A DNA stretch of 10,881 bases from the NCBI GenBank assembly GCA_003640385.1, contig RCAB01000956.1, positions 1-10,881 on the forward strand, given 5' to 3'. The stretch comes from Setaria digitata (Eukaryota > Nematoda > Chromadorea > Rhabditida > Setariidae). The first letter of the stretch is position 1. Every line of letters begins with the position of its first letter. Positions 1-8,813 of this stretch are shown here, piece by piece. The notes under the pieces are model-generated. The model did no database searches. It had not been told where the DNA came from and saw only the letters and a list, made by a program, of their open reading frames with translations. The position numbers were made by a program, and so were the translations under genes.

Positions 1-1440
1 TTTTTTTCTTTTTCATCGAATTTTATAAATTTTGACTTTAATTTCGCAATCCTCAAATTTCAATAAATCTCAATCTCATTGTTTATTTCATTGAAACCCT
101 TGGAATTTTTCTTTTCCACACATCTGTTTAATTTGAAGTTTAGAAAAAAAAAAAAAAAAAAAGAAAAGAAAAACAATTTCTTTAGTTGCAAATTGCAAAG
201 GAAAAAAAGGAAGTAAAAAAACATTAGCTTGTTATTAAAAAAAAAAAAAAAAAAACCTTCATTTCTAACATAATCCTAAACTTTCAAATTGAAATTTTGA
301 AGAAGGAATTTATTTTTTTGTTTTTATGTTTATCAAAATTCCTCAATTTCAATATTGATCTGAAAATTTCGAAATAACTTTTTTCTCTTTTTGATCATAA
401 AATATTTTAAGAATTTTAACTTTCTTCAGATAAATTTTATTTATTTATTATTTCATTTCATATTAAAACTGTTAAGAAAAAAAAAAAAAAAAAAAAAAGA
501 GGAAGGGAAAATGGAAATATTTTGAATGAATGATATGTTGAAAAAAAGAAAAATGTTACTGAAAATGACAATGCCACTCTTTTCACTGTTGCAAAAAAAA
601 AAGAGAGAGAGAGAGAAAATAAAAAAAAAAAAAAAAAATTGATCTGAGCTAACAATTTTTTAATTACTTAATCATTTTACTGAATTGTTCATTGATGTTA
701 TAGATAGCTTAGCTAGCTAATTAATTAGTCTTTGTTCTGGAAACAAACAATATTCTTAGTTGTTAATTAATTGATTATTATTTTATCGCATCAAACAATA
801 CATATGACATATGAAGGACATATTTTTTAACCTTAATTTTATTCTGATATCTTTGACAATGAAATACTCATTTTAAATATCATTTCTACATCTTCCTTTT
901 TTCGATCAATTTTTCCACTTTTTAATTAATTGCATTACAAATTTTACTAAATTTCAATACAATTGAAAGTTTCTCAAAAAGTCCAAATTTTTTTTTTTTT
1001 TTTTTCAAATTTTTAAGCCGTTCAATAATTCTTAATTATACACTATTATTAATCGCTTTAAATTATTTCATCTTTTTGTTGTTCCTATTTCAACACTATT
1101 TCTCAATTTATTAAAATTTATTGTAATTTATAATTTCAGCAATTTTTGACCTAATTTGATTTTCGAAATATTTTTTTTTTTTTTTTTTTTGTATATTAGA
1201 CTCATATCTGCTTCAGTGATTGATTCATTTTTTATTTTATTACACTTTGAAAAATTATTGCTTTAATGAAAAAGAAAAAAAAAAAAAAGATAATTTCAAA
1301 AGTTGCATGTTATCAGTGATATATGTTGAACAATCAGCAAAAAATGATTGGTAATTGAAGCGACAAATGATTGAGATTTATAAAAAGATTTATGAAAAAT
1401 ACATAAATTTAACATGCCACTTATACTATGTGTTTAAAAG
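1..1440. other. AT-rich noncoding stretch with homopolymer tracts
   Basis: No exon-like open frame, splice pair or RNA gene is visible on either strand. The stretch holds poly-A tracts at about 144-162, 237-255, 477-498 and 621-638, and poly-T tracts at about 988-1005 and 1171-1190. A short (GA)n run lies at about 602-616. A perfect 12-bp palindrome, TTAGCTAGCTAA, is at 709-720. The small minus-strand frame at 458-655 is Phe/Leu/Ser-rich only because it reads through these A tracts. It is probably intergenic or intronic, and nothing in it decides which. Confidence 0.6.
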
Positions 1441-2150
1441 AAATCTGAAATAGTTATGTAAAAAAAAATCCAAGACCTTTCTGTTTTTTGCATAGATTCT
1501 GAAATAGCCATTAAAAGAATCTTACACTTTTCCTGTATGGATTCTGAAATTGCCATTTGAAGAATCAGACATCTTTGCATAGATTCTGAAATAGCCATTA
1601 AAAGAATCTTACACTTTTCCTGTATGGATTCTGAAATTGCCATTTGAAGAATCAGACATCTTTGCATAGATTCTGAAATAGCCATTAAAAGAATCTTACA
1701 CTTTTCCTGTATGGATTCTGAAATTGCCATTTGAAGAATCAGACATCTTTGCATAGATTCTGAAATAGCCATTAAAAGAATCTTACACTTTTCCTGTATG
1801 GATTCTGAAATTGCCATTTGAAGAATCAGACATCTTTGCATAGATTCTGAAATAGCCATTAAAAGAATCTTACACTTTTCCTGTATGGATTCTGAAATTG
1901 CCATTTGAAGAATCAGACATCTTTGCATAGATTCTGAAATAGCCATTAAAAGAATCTTACACTTTTCCTGTATGGATTCTGAAATTGCCATTTGAAGAAT
2001 CAGACATCTTTGCATAGATTCTGAAATAGCCATTAAAAGAATCTTACACTTTTCCTGTATGGATTCTGAAATTGCCATTTGAAGAATCATCTAAAGAATC
2101 TTAAACCTTTCATGCTTAGATTCTGAGATAACCTTATGAAGGATCTAAGG
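1440..2150. repeat. 87-bp tandem repeat array, seven identical copies plus decayed edges
   Basis: Seven units start at 1487, 1574, 1661, 1748, 1835, 1922 and 2009, exactly 87 bp apart, and look identical by eye; the last ends near 2089. Each unit is a dimer of two related halves of about 45 and 42 bp. Both halves carry GATTCTGAAAT, then GCCATT, then AGAATC. GATTCT and AGAATC are reverse complements, so each half could fold into a hairpin with a 6-bp stem and a loop of about 15 nt. Decayed half-units flank the array at about 1440-1486 and 2091-2150, which suggests an older array re-homogenised by recent expansion of its centre. Because 87 is divisible by 3, the minus strand stays open for 218 codons of a 29-residue repeat. 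No splice or coding context supports a protein, so I call this a minisatellite. The true copy number may differ from the assembled one. Confidence 0.95.
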
Positions 2151-3249
2151 TGCTATACTTGACACTGCTATGTTACTTTAAAATATTTTATGAGTGGAAA
2201 TAGAAAAATAATTTTGGTCTTTCAGTTAATTTGTTTACTCCTAATTTCTTAGGATAAGAAAAGATTTTTTTTTTCGAAAAGAAGAACTTTTTTTTTTTCC
2301 TCCAAATATATATTTAGTATTATTTGCCTGGATGAGCTATATAGATTGGTTAATGCCAGTCTATGTTGTAAAAGTCTAATCAAATATTGCATTATGATTT
2401 AACTAAATTAATTAAGCAAGTATTTATGCAATTTGATAAAAATGATAGTATAAACAAGATTCGTTCAATTTCATGATGCAAGCAGCGTTGCTCATTTATT
2501 ATTTTTCGAATTTTTGCAAATTAGTAGTAGCAAAAGTGACTAATGATGAATCAGTGCTGTTATTTTTGAAATTTCATTCTTCAAAATTATAATAAATATT
2601 TGAAAATTTACGAGCAATTTCGGTGTCATTTAAAAATTATTTTTACCCAATATTTCTTGGTTTTGAATTTGATCTTAAAAAAAAAAAAAAAAAAACGAAA
2701 AAGAAAAAGAAAAAAAAAAAACAAGAAGAACTAGCTCTTTTACAGCTTTACCATTTAAGCACTTAATGTAAAGAGCAACTAGAAAAAGCTTTCTGAAATA
2801 ATAGAAAATGAAGTTTTTTCAAATGAGATAATTTTTTTTTTTAAATTAATTCTCATGCAAAACTCTTAATATCAGCTTCCTCTAGTTTAATATTTAAAGC
2901 AATTTCGAAATCATTAATAATTTATGAAATAAGAAAACATTTTTGCTTTTTAAGTTTTCTCACGAAATGATTTCAAAAACATTATAGTGTTAAAAATAAG
3001 AAAGTCTTTTATCGTTTAACACTTTGTTTTTTTTTTTTTTTAATTCTTTTCTGCTTTTTATGTCTTTTTTTTTTAAGAAATTTAAAAAAGTTTTTCTGAT
3101 TTCGGAAATAAAACGCAAAAAAAAAAAAGAATCTTTAATTATTTCAGTGATTTTTTCTTATAGAAAATGATTAAGAACAAGATGTAACATGTTGAAATAT
3201 TAATTTTTTGAGGAAAGAAGCTAATTCTGAATGATCAATTTTTTTTATT
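2151..3249. other. AT-rich noncoding stretch
   Basis: No exon, RNA gene or mobile-element core is recognisable. It contains A/T tracts, including a poly-A and A/G-rich block at about 2677-2720 and a T tract near 3028-3041. Stops occur in all frames at the density expected of AT-rich DNA. The section 2320-2530 is slightly less monotonous but gives no open frame with plausible splice sites. Confidence 0.55.
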
Positions 3250-3287
<38 letters not shown>

Positions 3288-3290
3288 GAA
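3250..3290. repeat. (GA)n microsatellite
   Basis: About 20 GA dinucleotides run from 3250 to 3290, interrupted once by a GGG near 3276-3278. The tract is purine-only on the + strand. Confidence 0.95.
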
Positions 3291-3476
3291 TTATTATGAA
3301 AAATCGTAAAATCACTTTTTTTTTGAAAACTAACTCGTCACTCTTTTGTTTTCATTTCGTCGTGAATTATATTTTCTCTCTTTGCATAATTCAAAAATCA
3401 ACCGTTTTTTTTTACTAATTTCTCTATTGGATTTGTTGAATGAATGGCCAAATAATGAAAAGCGAAGTGTTCCGTG

Positions 3477-4045
3477 CATTTTCGAAATTCCATTCACGTA
3501 ATACGTGCATTCTCGTGATTTCACTCACCTCATGCGTGTATTTTCGAGATTTCACTCACCTCATGCGTGTATTTTCGAGATTTCATTCACGTTATACGCG
3601 TGATTTCACCCTCCTCATCTGTGTATTTTCGAGATTTATTCACGTAATACGCGAATTTTCGAGATTTCACTCACCTCATGCGTGTATTTTCGAGATTTCA
3701 CTCACCTCATGCGTGTATTTTCGAGATTTCATTCACGTTATACGCGTGATTTCACTCTCCTCGTCCGTGTATTTTCGAGATTTCATTCACGTAATACGCG
3801 TATTTTCGTGATTTCACTCACCTCATGCGTGTATTTTCGAGATTTCACTCACCTCATGCGTGTATTTTCGAGATTTCACTCACCTCATCTGAGCATTTTC
3901 AAAATTTCTCCTCATCCGTTCGTTTTTCAAATTTTCATCGCACTCATGAGTGCATTTTCAAAATCCCATTCACCCCCTCTGACTGCTTTTTCAAAATTTC
4001 AGTCTATCCTCTTCTGCTTTTCTAAATTTCCGTCTATTCTCTAAC
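3477..4045. repeat. 31-bp minisatellite with higher-order structure (19 units)
   Basis: Contiguous units of mostly 31 bp can be laid out from 3477 to 4045, each built on a TTTTCGAGATTTCA core. Two main variants alternate: type A carries CACCTCATGCGTG and type B carries CACGTAATACGCG or CACGTTATACGCG. A shortened 23-bp variant (C) starting TGATTTCAC appears twice, at 3601-3623 and 3747-3769. The order A-A-B-C-B' at 3508-3653 (146 bp) recurs at 3654-3800 (147 bp), and a third block begins at 3801. From about 3894 the units decay: the core becomes TTTTCAAAATTTC and lengths drift to 29-31 bp. There are no unique spacers, so it is not CRISPR-like. Since 31 is not a multiple of 3, each unit shifts frame, which explains three overlapping spurious frames here. 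The array is visibly richer in G+C and CpG than its surroundings. Confidence 0.95.
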
Positions 4046-4645
4046 CCTTGCATTCCTTGCTTCTCACCATTTGCTTATTTGAAAATTGCGTAAATAAAAG
4101 GAAAACTAAGGGATTCGGCGACGAAATTCACTGAATGATGCGAAATTTGCTTACTAACAACATGTATTCGAAGTTGCACAAATTGTCGAATTGATGTTTT
4201 ATTCATGACTTTGCATTTGTATTATGTAATTGTTGCCCATTTTTAGATTTAGATAACAGCGATAGTAATAATTGTAATAACATAATGATAATTATAATCA
4301 AAATTATTATTAGTAATAATAATCATAATAAAAATTGTTAAATACTAATAAAAGCAAGAATAATTGCTAGTAATTTCAAGTTGTATTTTAATCTGTCATT
4401 CTAACAATCAAATGGGAATTTTGTCAGTTTGTTTTCAGCTTTTTTTTTTCTTTTTTTTCATATAATAATAACAATAATAATAGTTATAATGCAATAGTAA
4501 AATGCTGCTAACAGTATAATATCAATTTTATACCGTAAAAATCTACTCAATTTTTTTTTTTTTTTTTTTATTTTTAAAGTAACTCAAAAAAGAAAGCCAG
4601 CCGTTTATGTAATAAAATATAAATCATTTACGTTATTGACTTGTT

Positions 4646-4677
<32 letters not shown>

Positions 4678-4682
4678 GTATT
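4046..4682. other. AT-rich noncoding stretch with ATA-type simple repeats and long T tracts
   Basis: No gene is supported. Imperfect trinucleotide-like TAA/ATA sequence occurs at about 4258-4345 and 4463-4492. T tracts occur at about 4549-4569 and 4647-4676. The latter, 30 uninterrupted T, is the longest homopolymer in the window. Confidence 0.6.
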
Positions 4683-4860
4683 TGGACCTAAAATTAAAGC
4701 ATTTTAACTTGTAATGATGCTAAACTGAAGTGGTCAATTTTATCGGGCGAAAATGTGAGGTCCAGCGGGAATGGATCTAAAGGAAGAGGACATTTTAAAT
4801 GAGAAAGGGTCATTTTTCAAATAATGCTAAATGTCACAATTTGGGGATAAGATGTGATAG
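4683..4860. other. Less AT-rich patch of unknown origin, possibly a decayed repeat
   Basis: This segment has words unlike its surroundings, such as ATCGGGCGAAAATG, GAGGTCCAGCGGGAATGG and AAAGGAAGAGGACA. GGACCT near 4685 and AGGTCC near 4758 are reverse complements, with AT-rich words beside each. A plus-strand frame is open for about 25 codons and stops at the TGA near 4800; a minus-strand frame is of similar length. Neither has a convincing acceptor and donor. It could be a fragment of a dispersed element or a small conserved noncoding segment. I do not recognise it. Confidence 0.3.
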
Positions 4861-4868
4861 TATGTGTA

Positions 4869-5019
4869 TGTATTTTTATTTATTTATTTATTTGTTTATT
4901 TGATTGTTTATTTTATTATTTGTTATTTCCGTTTCATTTATGAAATAGCTGCTTGTCTTTTTTTCTTGCTTCTTCTTCTTCTTCTTCTTCTTCAAAAAAA
5001 AAAAAGAAGCAGAAGAAAG
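4869..5019. repeat. TTTA-rich and (CTT)n/A12/GAA simple repeats
   Basis: An imperfect TTTA tetranucleotide tract runs at about 4869-4918. (CTT)n follows at about 4969-4993, then a 12-nt A run at 4994-5005, then a GAAGCAGAAGAAAG stretch. The CTT and GAA arms are complementary and could fold into a hairpin with the A run in the loop. The 60-residue plus-strand frame across this block is a translation of simple sequence. Confidence 0.8.
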
Positions 5020-6997
5020 TTAGCCATCGAATTAAGTTCCAACTAATTTATTTGATAAATATTAAAGCAACAAATTCTACTTAAATTCGCTCCTCATTTC
5101 ATTTCTCATTCTGGAAAGAAAGTTCCTTCATTTACAGACTTGTTGCTAAATGTAATAGGTTTATCGTTTTAATCAATAATAGCATTTTGCCAAGCAACAA
5201 TTTGTGAAAATGTTTCCAAACTTTTCACGAGCAATGAAATTACGGCCTGAAATTTATTCGTTTTAAAATAAGTAAAATTTTGCATAAAAATTTATCAGCA
5301 GTATAATGCAATTAAAGAAGAAAACAAATCATTGTGATCAAATAGATATCAGTTTCTGTTTCGTCTTATTTTCAATAAATAAAATGATTGCAATTCACTT
5401 TTGAAATCATTCTGAAAAAAGTTATCTGTAAAATTTTTTTTTTTTTTTTTTTCATAAATTTAATCACTGGTTAAATGATTAGATTTGTTTTCTGAGTGAG
5501 AAATTTCCGTCTTAAAATGATTATTTCTATATTAAATTTAAACTGTTAAATTTTTTATTTTCGAATTTCGACTTTTGAAAACAATTAAGGAAACTGAGAA
5601 AACACTTGCGAGAGAATCACTAAAATATATGCATGCAATATATTTTTTTTTTTTTTTTTTTTTCTCTAGAAGATCATAACCTGAATTTTTGATTCGAAAT
5701 TTATGATATTATAGTATTAAATCAATTCAGTGCTATTATAATATTGGCTAGAATATGTCCGATAGCATCTATTGTCAAATAAAAATTCTTTATTTTGTTA
5801 TATATTATGTAGCAAAACGAATTTATATATTTTAATATTTTAATCAAATCTTTTCAATGACATACTTTTTACCACACAACCATTTGGACTTTTGAATTTA
5901 GGATATGTTAATTATACAGAAAAAAAAAAAAAATTCCCTATTTTGTTAATTAATTCATAATTTATACAGAATTTTACATGTCCTCAACTCAGTGACGAAC
6001 AAGTGCTGATTTTAAAACTAATCCATTGCATTTATTTTTACACTTTCCCTTTTCTTTTTTCTTTTTTTTTTTTCCTATGAGCTTTCAGATTCATTATCAG
6101 TTTTACTTATCAATTATTATTATCCATTGTTTTTAGCATTAACATTAGACGGGAGCGAAAATAATAAATGATAATGTTGTTTACTTCTTTATTTTGTTGC
6201 TATTATTGTTCATTGCATGTAATATTTTAATTTATTGGATATAGCAGCTACTATGATTTACGCTAAGCAACAATTACAAAATAAATAAAGGAATTTTTTT
6301 TTTTTTTCTAGCATAAAATATTTTTAATTAATTATTAATTTTCCATTCAACTACTATATTCCTCACTTCACGCCACATTTTATTTTTAATTTACTTAATT
6401 ATGTGAGTTTTTTTTTGTTTAGCACTCATTTCATTCATCATAAAGTCAGTCATTCCTGCAGGTTTTTTCTTTTTCCTTCTTCTTCTTCTTTTTTTTCTCT
6501 TCTTTTTCAAATGGCAAATATTCTCTGAAATTTAATGAGTAAGTGGATGTGGAAGAATTCATTTGGATCAATGCTTAAAACAAAATATATTATTCTTTAT
6601 CTTACCTAAGTTTAATTATTATGCAAGCCAAAAAAAAAAAAAAAAACTATGTGTTAAGAAAGTTAAAAATTTGCTTTCTTGCTCGTTTCATTTATTAAAT
6701 TCCAGACAATAGTTGTCATTGAAAAAGAAAAAAAAAAAAAAAAAAAAATGGAGAAAATTAGCATCGAGAGGAATGATTTTATGATGAATGAAATGTTAGC
6801 TAAGATTTGATCTCATATTTTAAATTTTTTTTTTTTTTTTTGTATTTAATATTCATTAACAGATCAATAATTATTTTTTAGGAAATGATGAAAAAAAAAA
6901 AAAAAAATCAACATTCTTTATGTATTTTTTTTTTTTTTTAAATCAATGAATGCGCTGATTCAATTTGAATATGATTTTTAATTTTTTTTTTTTTTAG
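5020..6997. other. AT-rich noncoding stretch upstream of the neurexin-like exons
   Basis: No exon could be supported with confidence. T tracts occur at about 5432-5452, 5642-5663, 6295-6308, 6825-6841, 6925-6939 and 6982-6995. A tracts occur at about 5921-5933, 6630-6646, 6728-6748 and 6891-6907. Homopolymers become denser toward 6998, and the last T tract serves as the pyrimidine tract of the candidate acceptor at 6996-6997. If the 6998 exon is internal, this stretch is at least partly intron of the same gene; if it is a trans-spliced first exon, this is promoter or intergenic DNA. Confidence 0.5.
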
Positions 6998-7108
6998 AGA
7001 TAGCAAAAATATCAATGATAGTATTTCTGTTTTTACCGCTTATCAAGCAATTCAGAATGAGCAAACGGATGATAATGTGATGATTAATGACTCTACCACT
7101 GCTTCATG
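6998..7108 (+). CDS. Candidate upstream exon (37 codons) of the neurexin-like gene
   Basis: The exon is preceded by a 14-nt T run and AG (6996-6997) and followed by a GTATGT donor at 7109. It is 111 nt long with phase 2 at both ends. Its frame is open, beginning DSKNINDSISVFTAYQ, then IQNEQTDDNVMINDSTTASW; this part is rich in Asp, Asn, Ser and Thr and looks polar and disordered. The final TG joins the first G of the exon at 7508 to make a Trp codon, and the reading frame then continues into the neurexin-like signal sequence. No domain is recognised. The frame has a stop upstream at 6972, so an exon starting here needs an earlier exon, a start at the in-frame ATG at 7080, or a noncoding role. 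The first ATG in the exon (7015) is out of frame and opens a 21-codon uORF. If the donor is not used, the frame reads on to a stop at 7179-7181. The exon call rests on splice signals and phase, not on homology. Confidence 0.5.
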
Positions 7109-7507
7109 GTATGTTTATGATTCGAAAGCTGATTTCACTATCATATGCAATATGCTAATTTACAACTCTTGTGAGAATTAACCAAATTCACTGATTTATC
7201 TGATTTATCCATTTCGAATATTTATTTTCGATTCGATTAATCTCGTCTGTTTTGATGGTTGAAAATTGGATTTAAACTAAGACAAAATGAAGATAAAGGA
7301 AAATGCAAAAATTTTCTTTCCATTTCAAGAGCTCAAAAGGGAGGTAAAAAGAAAAGAGGAGAGGAAAGAAGAGGAAGGTGGATAGGTAAATTAGCACAGT
7401 AAAGATTGGAAAAGTTTTTCTTTTTTTTTTTTTTTTTTTTTAGTGTAACAAATTTAAACTATGATTTATTTGAAATTTTGCTACTGAAAAAATAAATAAA
7501 AATTTAG
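7109..7507 (+). other. Candidate 399-nt intron with purine-rich tract and a second acceptor
   Basis: The donor is GTATGT and the acceptor is TTTAG at 7503-7507. A nearly pure purine stretch lies at about 7325-7385, followed by a 21-nt T run at 7421-7441 with its own AG at 7442-7443. Use of that AG would place stops (for example TAA at 7446-7448) in front of the downstream frame, so the AG at 7507 is the frame-preserving choice. The 7443 site could instead be a trans-splice or alternative 5'-UTR acceptor. Confidence 0.45.
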
Positions 7508-8539
7508 GATTTATTGTGAAGGTGTGTATTATCAATGCTTATCAATTACGAATATTAATATTAAATTTACGCTGCACTTTTATGCTGCTAAAATCTCAAC
7601 TCCAAATCAGCAACATCCAATTGTAAATGATATGATAACGAAATGGCATAATTTCAAGGATGTCGTCAACATGCTTATAAGTCAGCATGTAATGTTGGAA
7701 AAATTTTTATTATCAAATTGGTTGAGCAACGGAAATTGCATAATTTATTGCTGGTTTAAACAGCATGAATTCGATCGCTGCTTCATTGGGGCCAAAATAT
7801 TATTATCCACATTATTTTACTGCTCTTCTTTAACTGATAATATTAACACTAGTGATAATGATAATTTATTACAAATATTCATTGCTCAAGACTATATCTC
7901 AGGTACATTGTTATTTGTAAACGTTTTAAAACAGGAATCAGTTAACAGTTCAAATTTTGATCCTACAACAAAAGATGTATTCATCAATTCTATTAATGCT
8001 GCCTCATATTCTGATGACATGGAATCAGTTTCAATTTTTGATTTGTACAAATTATTTATTATTCCTCAATTATTGTCTAAATATTATAATTATCTGTTCA
8101 TGCTTCTAAGCATTCCTCTTCGACGACGACAATTTTCAAAGCGATTTCAAGCAAAATGGTTAATGACAAAGTCGTCAGTAAGAGGAAAAATACTATCATC
8201 ATCATTATCACTATCACCTCAACCATCACCATTATCATTAATACCTGTTTTATCACCTCCACTTTTATCACCATCTTTTATCACCACTATACCAACCATA
8301 AAATACAACCAAAAAACAGTATCAATTCATTGCACTGCTAATTTCATGTTGAATTATTTCCGGAATTGTTCCCAGTTTGCTATGCCAATTTATAGTATTA
8401 ATTTGAAATCATCATTCTGTCATTATGGATGGGAATATCTTCCAGTAGTAAAATCACTATTATTGCTATTATTATTAATATTATTAGCAGATGGTACAAA
8501 TGCTATATTGCTTTCCGGAGCACCTGGTTCATACGTACG
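7508..8539 (+). CDS. nrx-1: Neurexin-like exon: long N-terminal extension, signal sequence and start of mature protein
   Basis: This exon is open for 344 codons. The same frame has a TAA at 7497-7499, just before the proposed acceptor, and a GTATGT donor at 8540 at the other end. The 3' part codes for a Leu/Ile core (codons 8457-8486), then ADGTNA as a plausible signal-peptidase site after the Ala at 8502-8504, then ILLSGAPGSYVRY, which resembles the mature N-terminus of alpha-neurexins. Neurexins are type I presynaptic adhesion receptors, so a signal peptide here fits. A conventional start would be ATG 8382 (residues MPIYSINLKSS and onward) or ATG 8346. The open frame nevertheless extends about 280 codons further upstream, with in-frame ATGs such as 7632. 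That region has a basic patch (RRRQFSKRFQAK, near 8117-8155) and a Ser/Pro/Leu-rich low-complexity stretch (about 8196-8290). I recognise no domain in it. The exon is phase 2-2. Whether the extension is translated or is a fortuitously open 5' leader is unresolved. Confidence 0.7.
8382..8504 (+). other. Predicted signal peptide within the neurexin-like exon
   Basis: Starting at ATG 8382, the product has a long n-region of about 25 residues ending PVVKS, a hydrophobic core of ten Leu/Ile residues encoded mainly by TTA, CTA and TTG codons, and a short polar c-region, ADGTNA. Small residues at -3 and -1 (Thr and Ala) suit cleavage after the Ala. In a form starting upstream, the same segment would lie about 310 residues from the N-terminus and would act as an internal signal-anchor rather than a classical signal peptide. 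Confidence 0.6.
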
Positions 8540-8813
8540 GTATGTTTAATCAATTAAAAAGGAAAAAAAAAAATTTGCAAACAAAATAATTTTAGTTTTT
8601 TTTTTTTCTTTTTGAAATACAATACTTTTTTGAACTGAATATTTGTTGCTGATTTAAAAGGAGACCCAAAAAAAAAAAAAAAAAAAAATGGAAAAATATA
8701 TAAATAATGGATCAGATATATTTAATAAATTTTTACACTTGAAAATAATTCGATATCAGATTAAATTAATTAATTATTGATATACGACTGATAAGAATAC
8801 GAAAATACTGCAG
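8540..8813 (+). other. Intron, 274 nt, between signal-peptide exon and LNS1 exon
   Basis: It begins GTATGT and ends CTGCAG. It is AT-rich, with a 21-nt A run at about 8668-8688. Splicing joins CG to G, restoring an Arg codon and the RYPKW motif. Confidence 0.8.

Noticed and set aside
458..655. 65-codon minus-strand Phe/Leu/Ser-rich frame
   Set aside because: It is a translation of poly-A and GA tracts.
709..720. Perfect palindrome TTAGCTAGCTAA as a regulatory site
   Set aside because: Short AT-rich palindromes are expected by chance in this composition and no gene lies nearby.
1434..2090. 218-codon minus-strand frame of 29-residue repeats as a protein gene
   Set aside because: It is fully explained by an 87-bp tandem array whose period is divisible by 3; there is no splice context, non-repeat domain or signal peptide, and it ends in A-tract-derived sequence.
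3330..3524. 64-codon minus-strand frame
   Set aside because: It partly overlaps the minisatellite, has no recognisable motif, and its length is unremarkable.
3477..3900. CRISPR-like array of 31-bp repeats
   Set aside because: The units are contiguous without unique spacers, and the context is eukaryotic.
3440..4044. Three overlapping plus-strand frames rich in RFHS, VFSRF and CVYFRDF motifs
   Set aside because: They are the same 31-bp repeat read in different frames, because 31 is not a multiple of 3.
4864..5046. 60-codon plus-strand hydrophobic frame resembling a membrane segment
   Set aside because: The hydrophobic residues come from TTTA and CTT simple repeats.
6462..6534. Possible extra upstream exon between a TGCAG acceptor and a GTAAGT donor
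   Set aside because: The splice signals and phase are compatible with the 6998 exon (ending GKYSLKFNE), but most of the segment is a CTT/T-rich tract that looks like simple sequence, so it is not supported as coding.
8156..8341. 61-codon Ile/Thr-rich frame
   Set aside because: It is an out-of-frame shadow of the neurexin-like exon across its ATCA-rich simple sequence.
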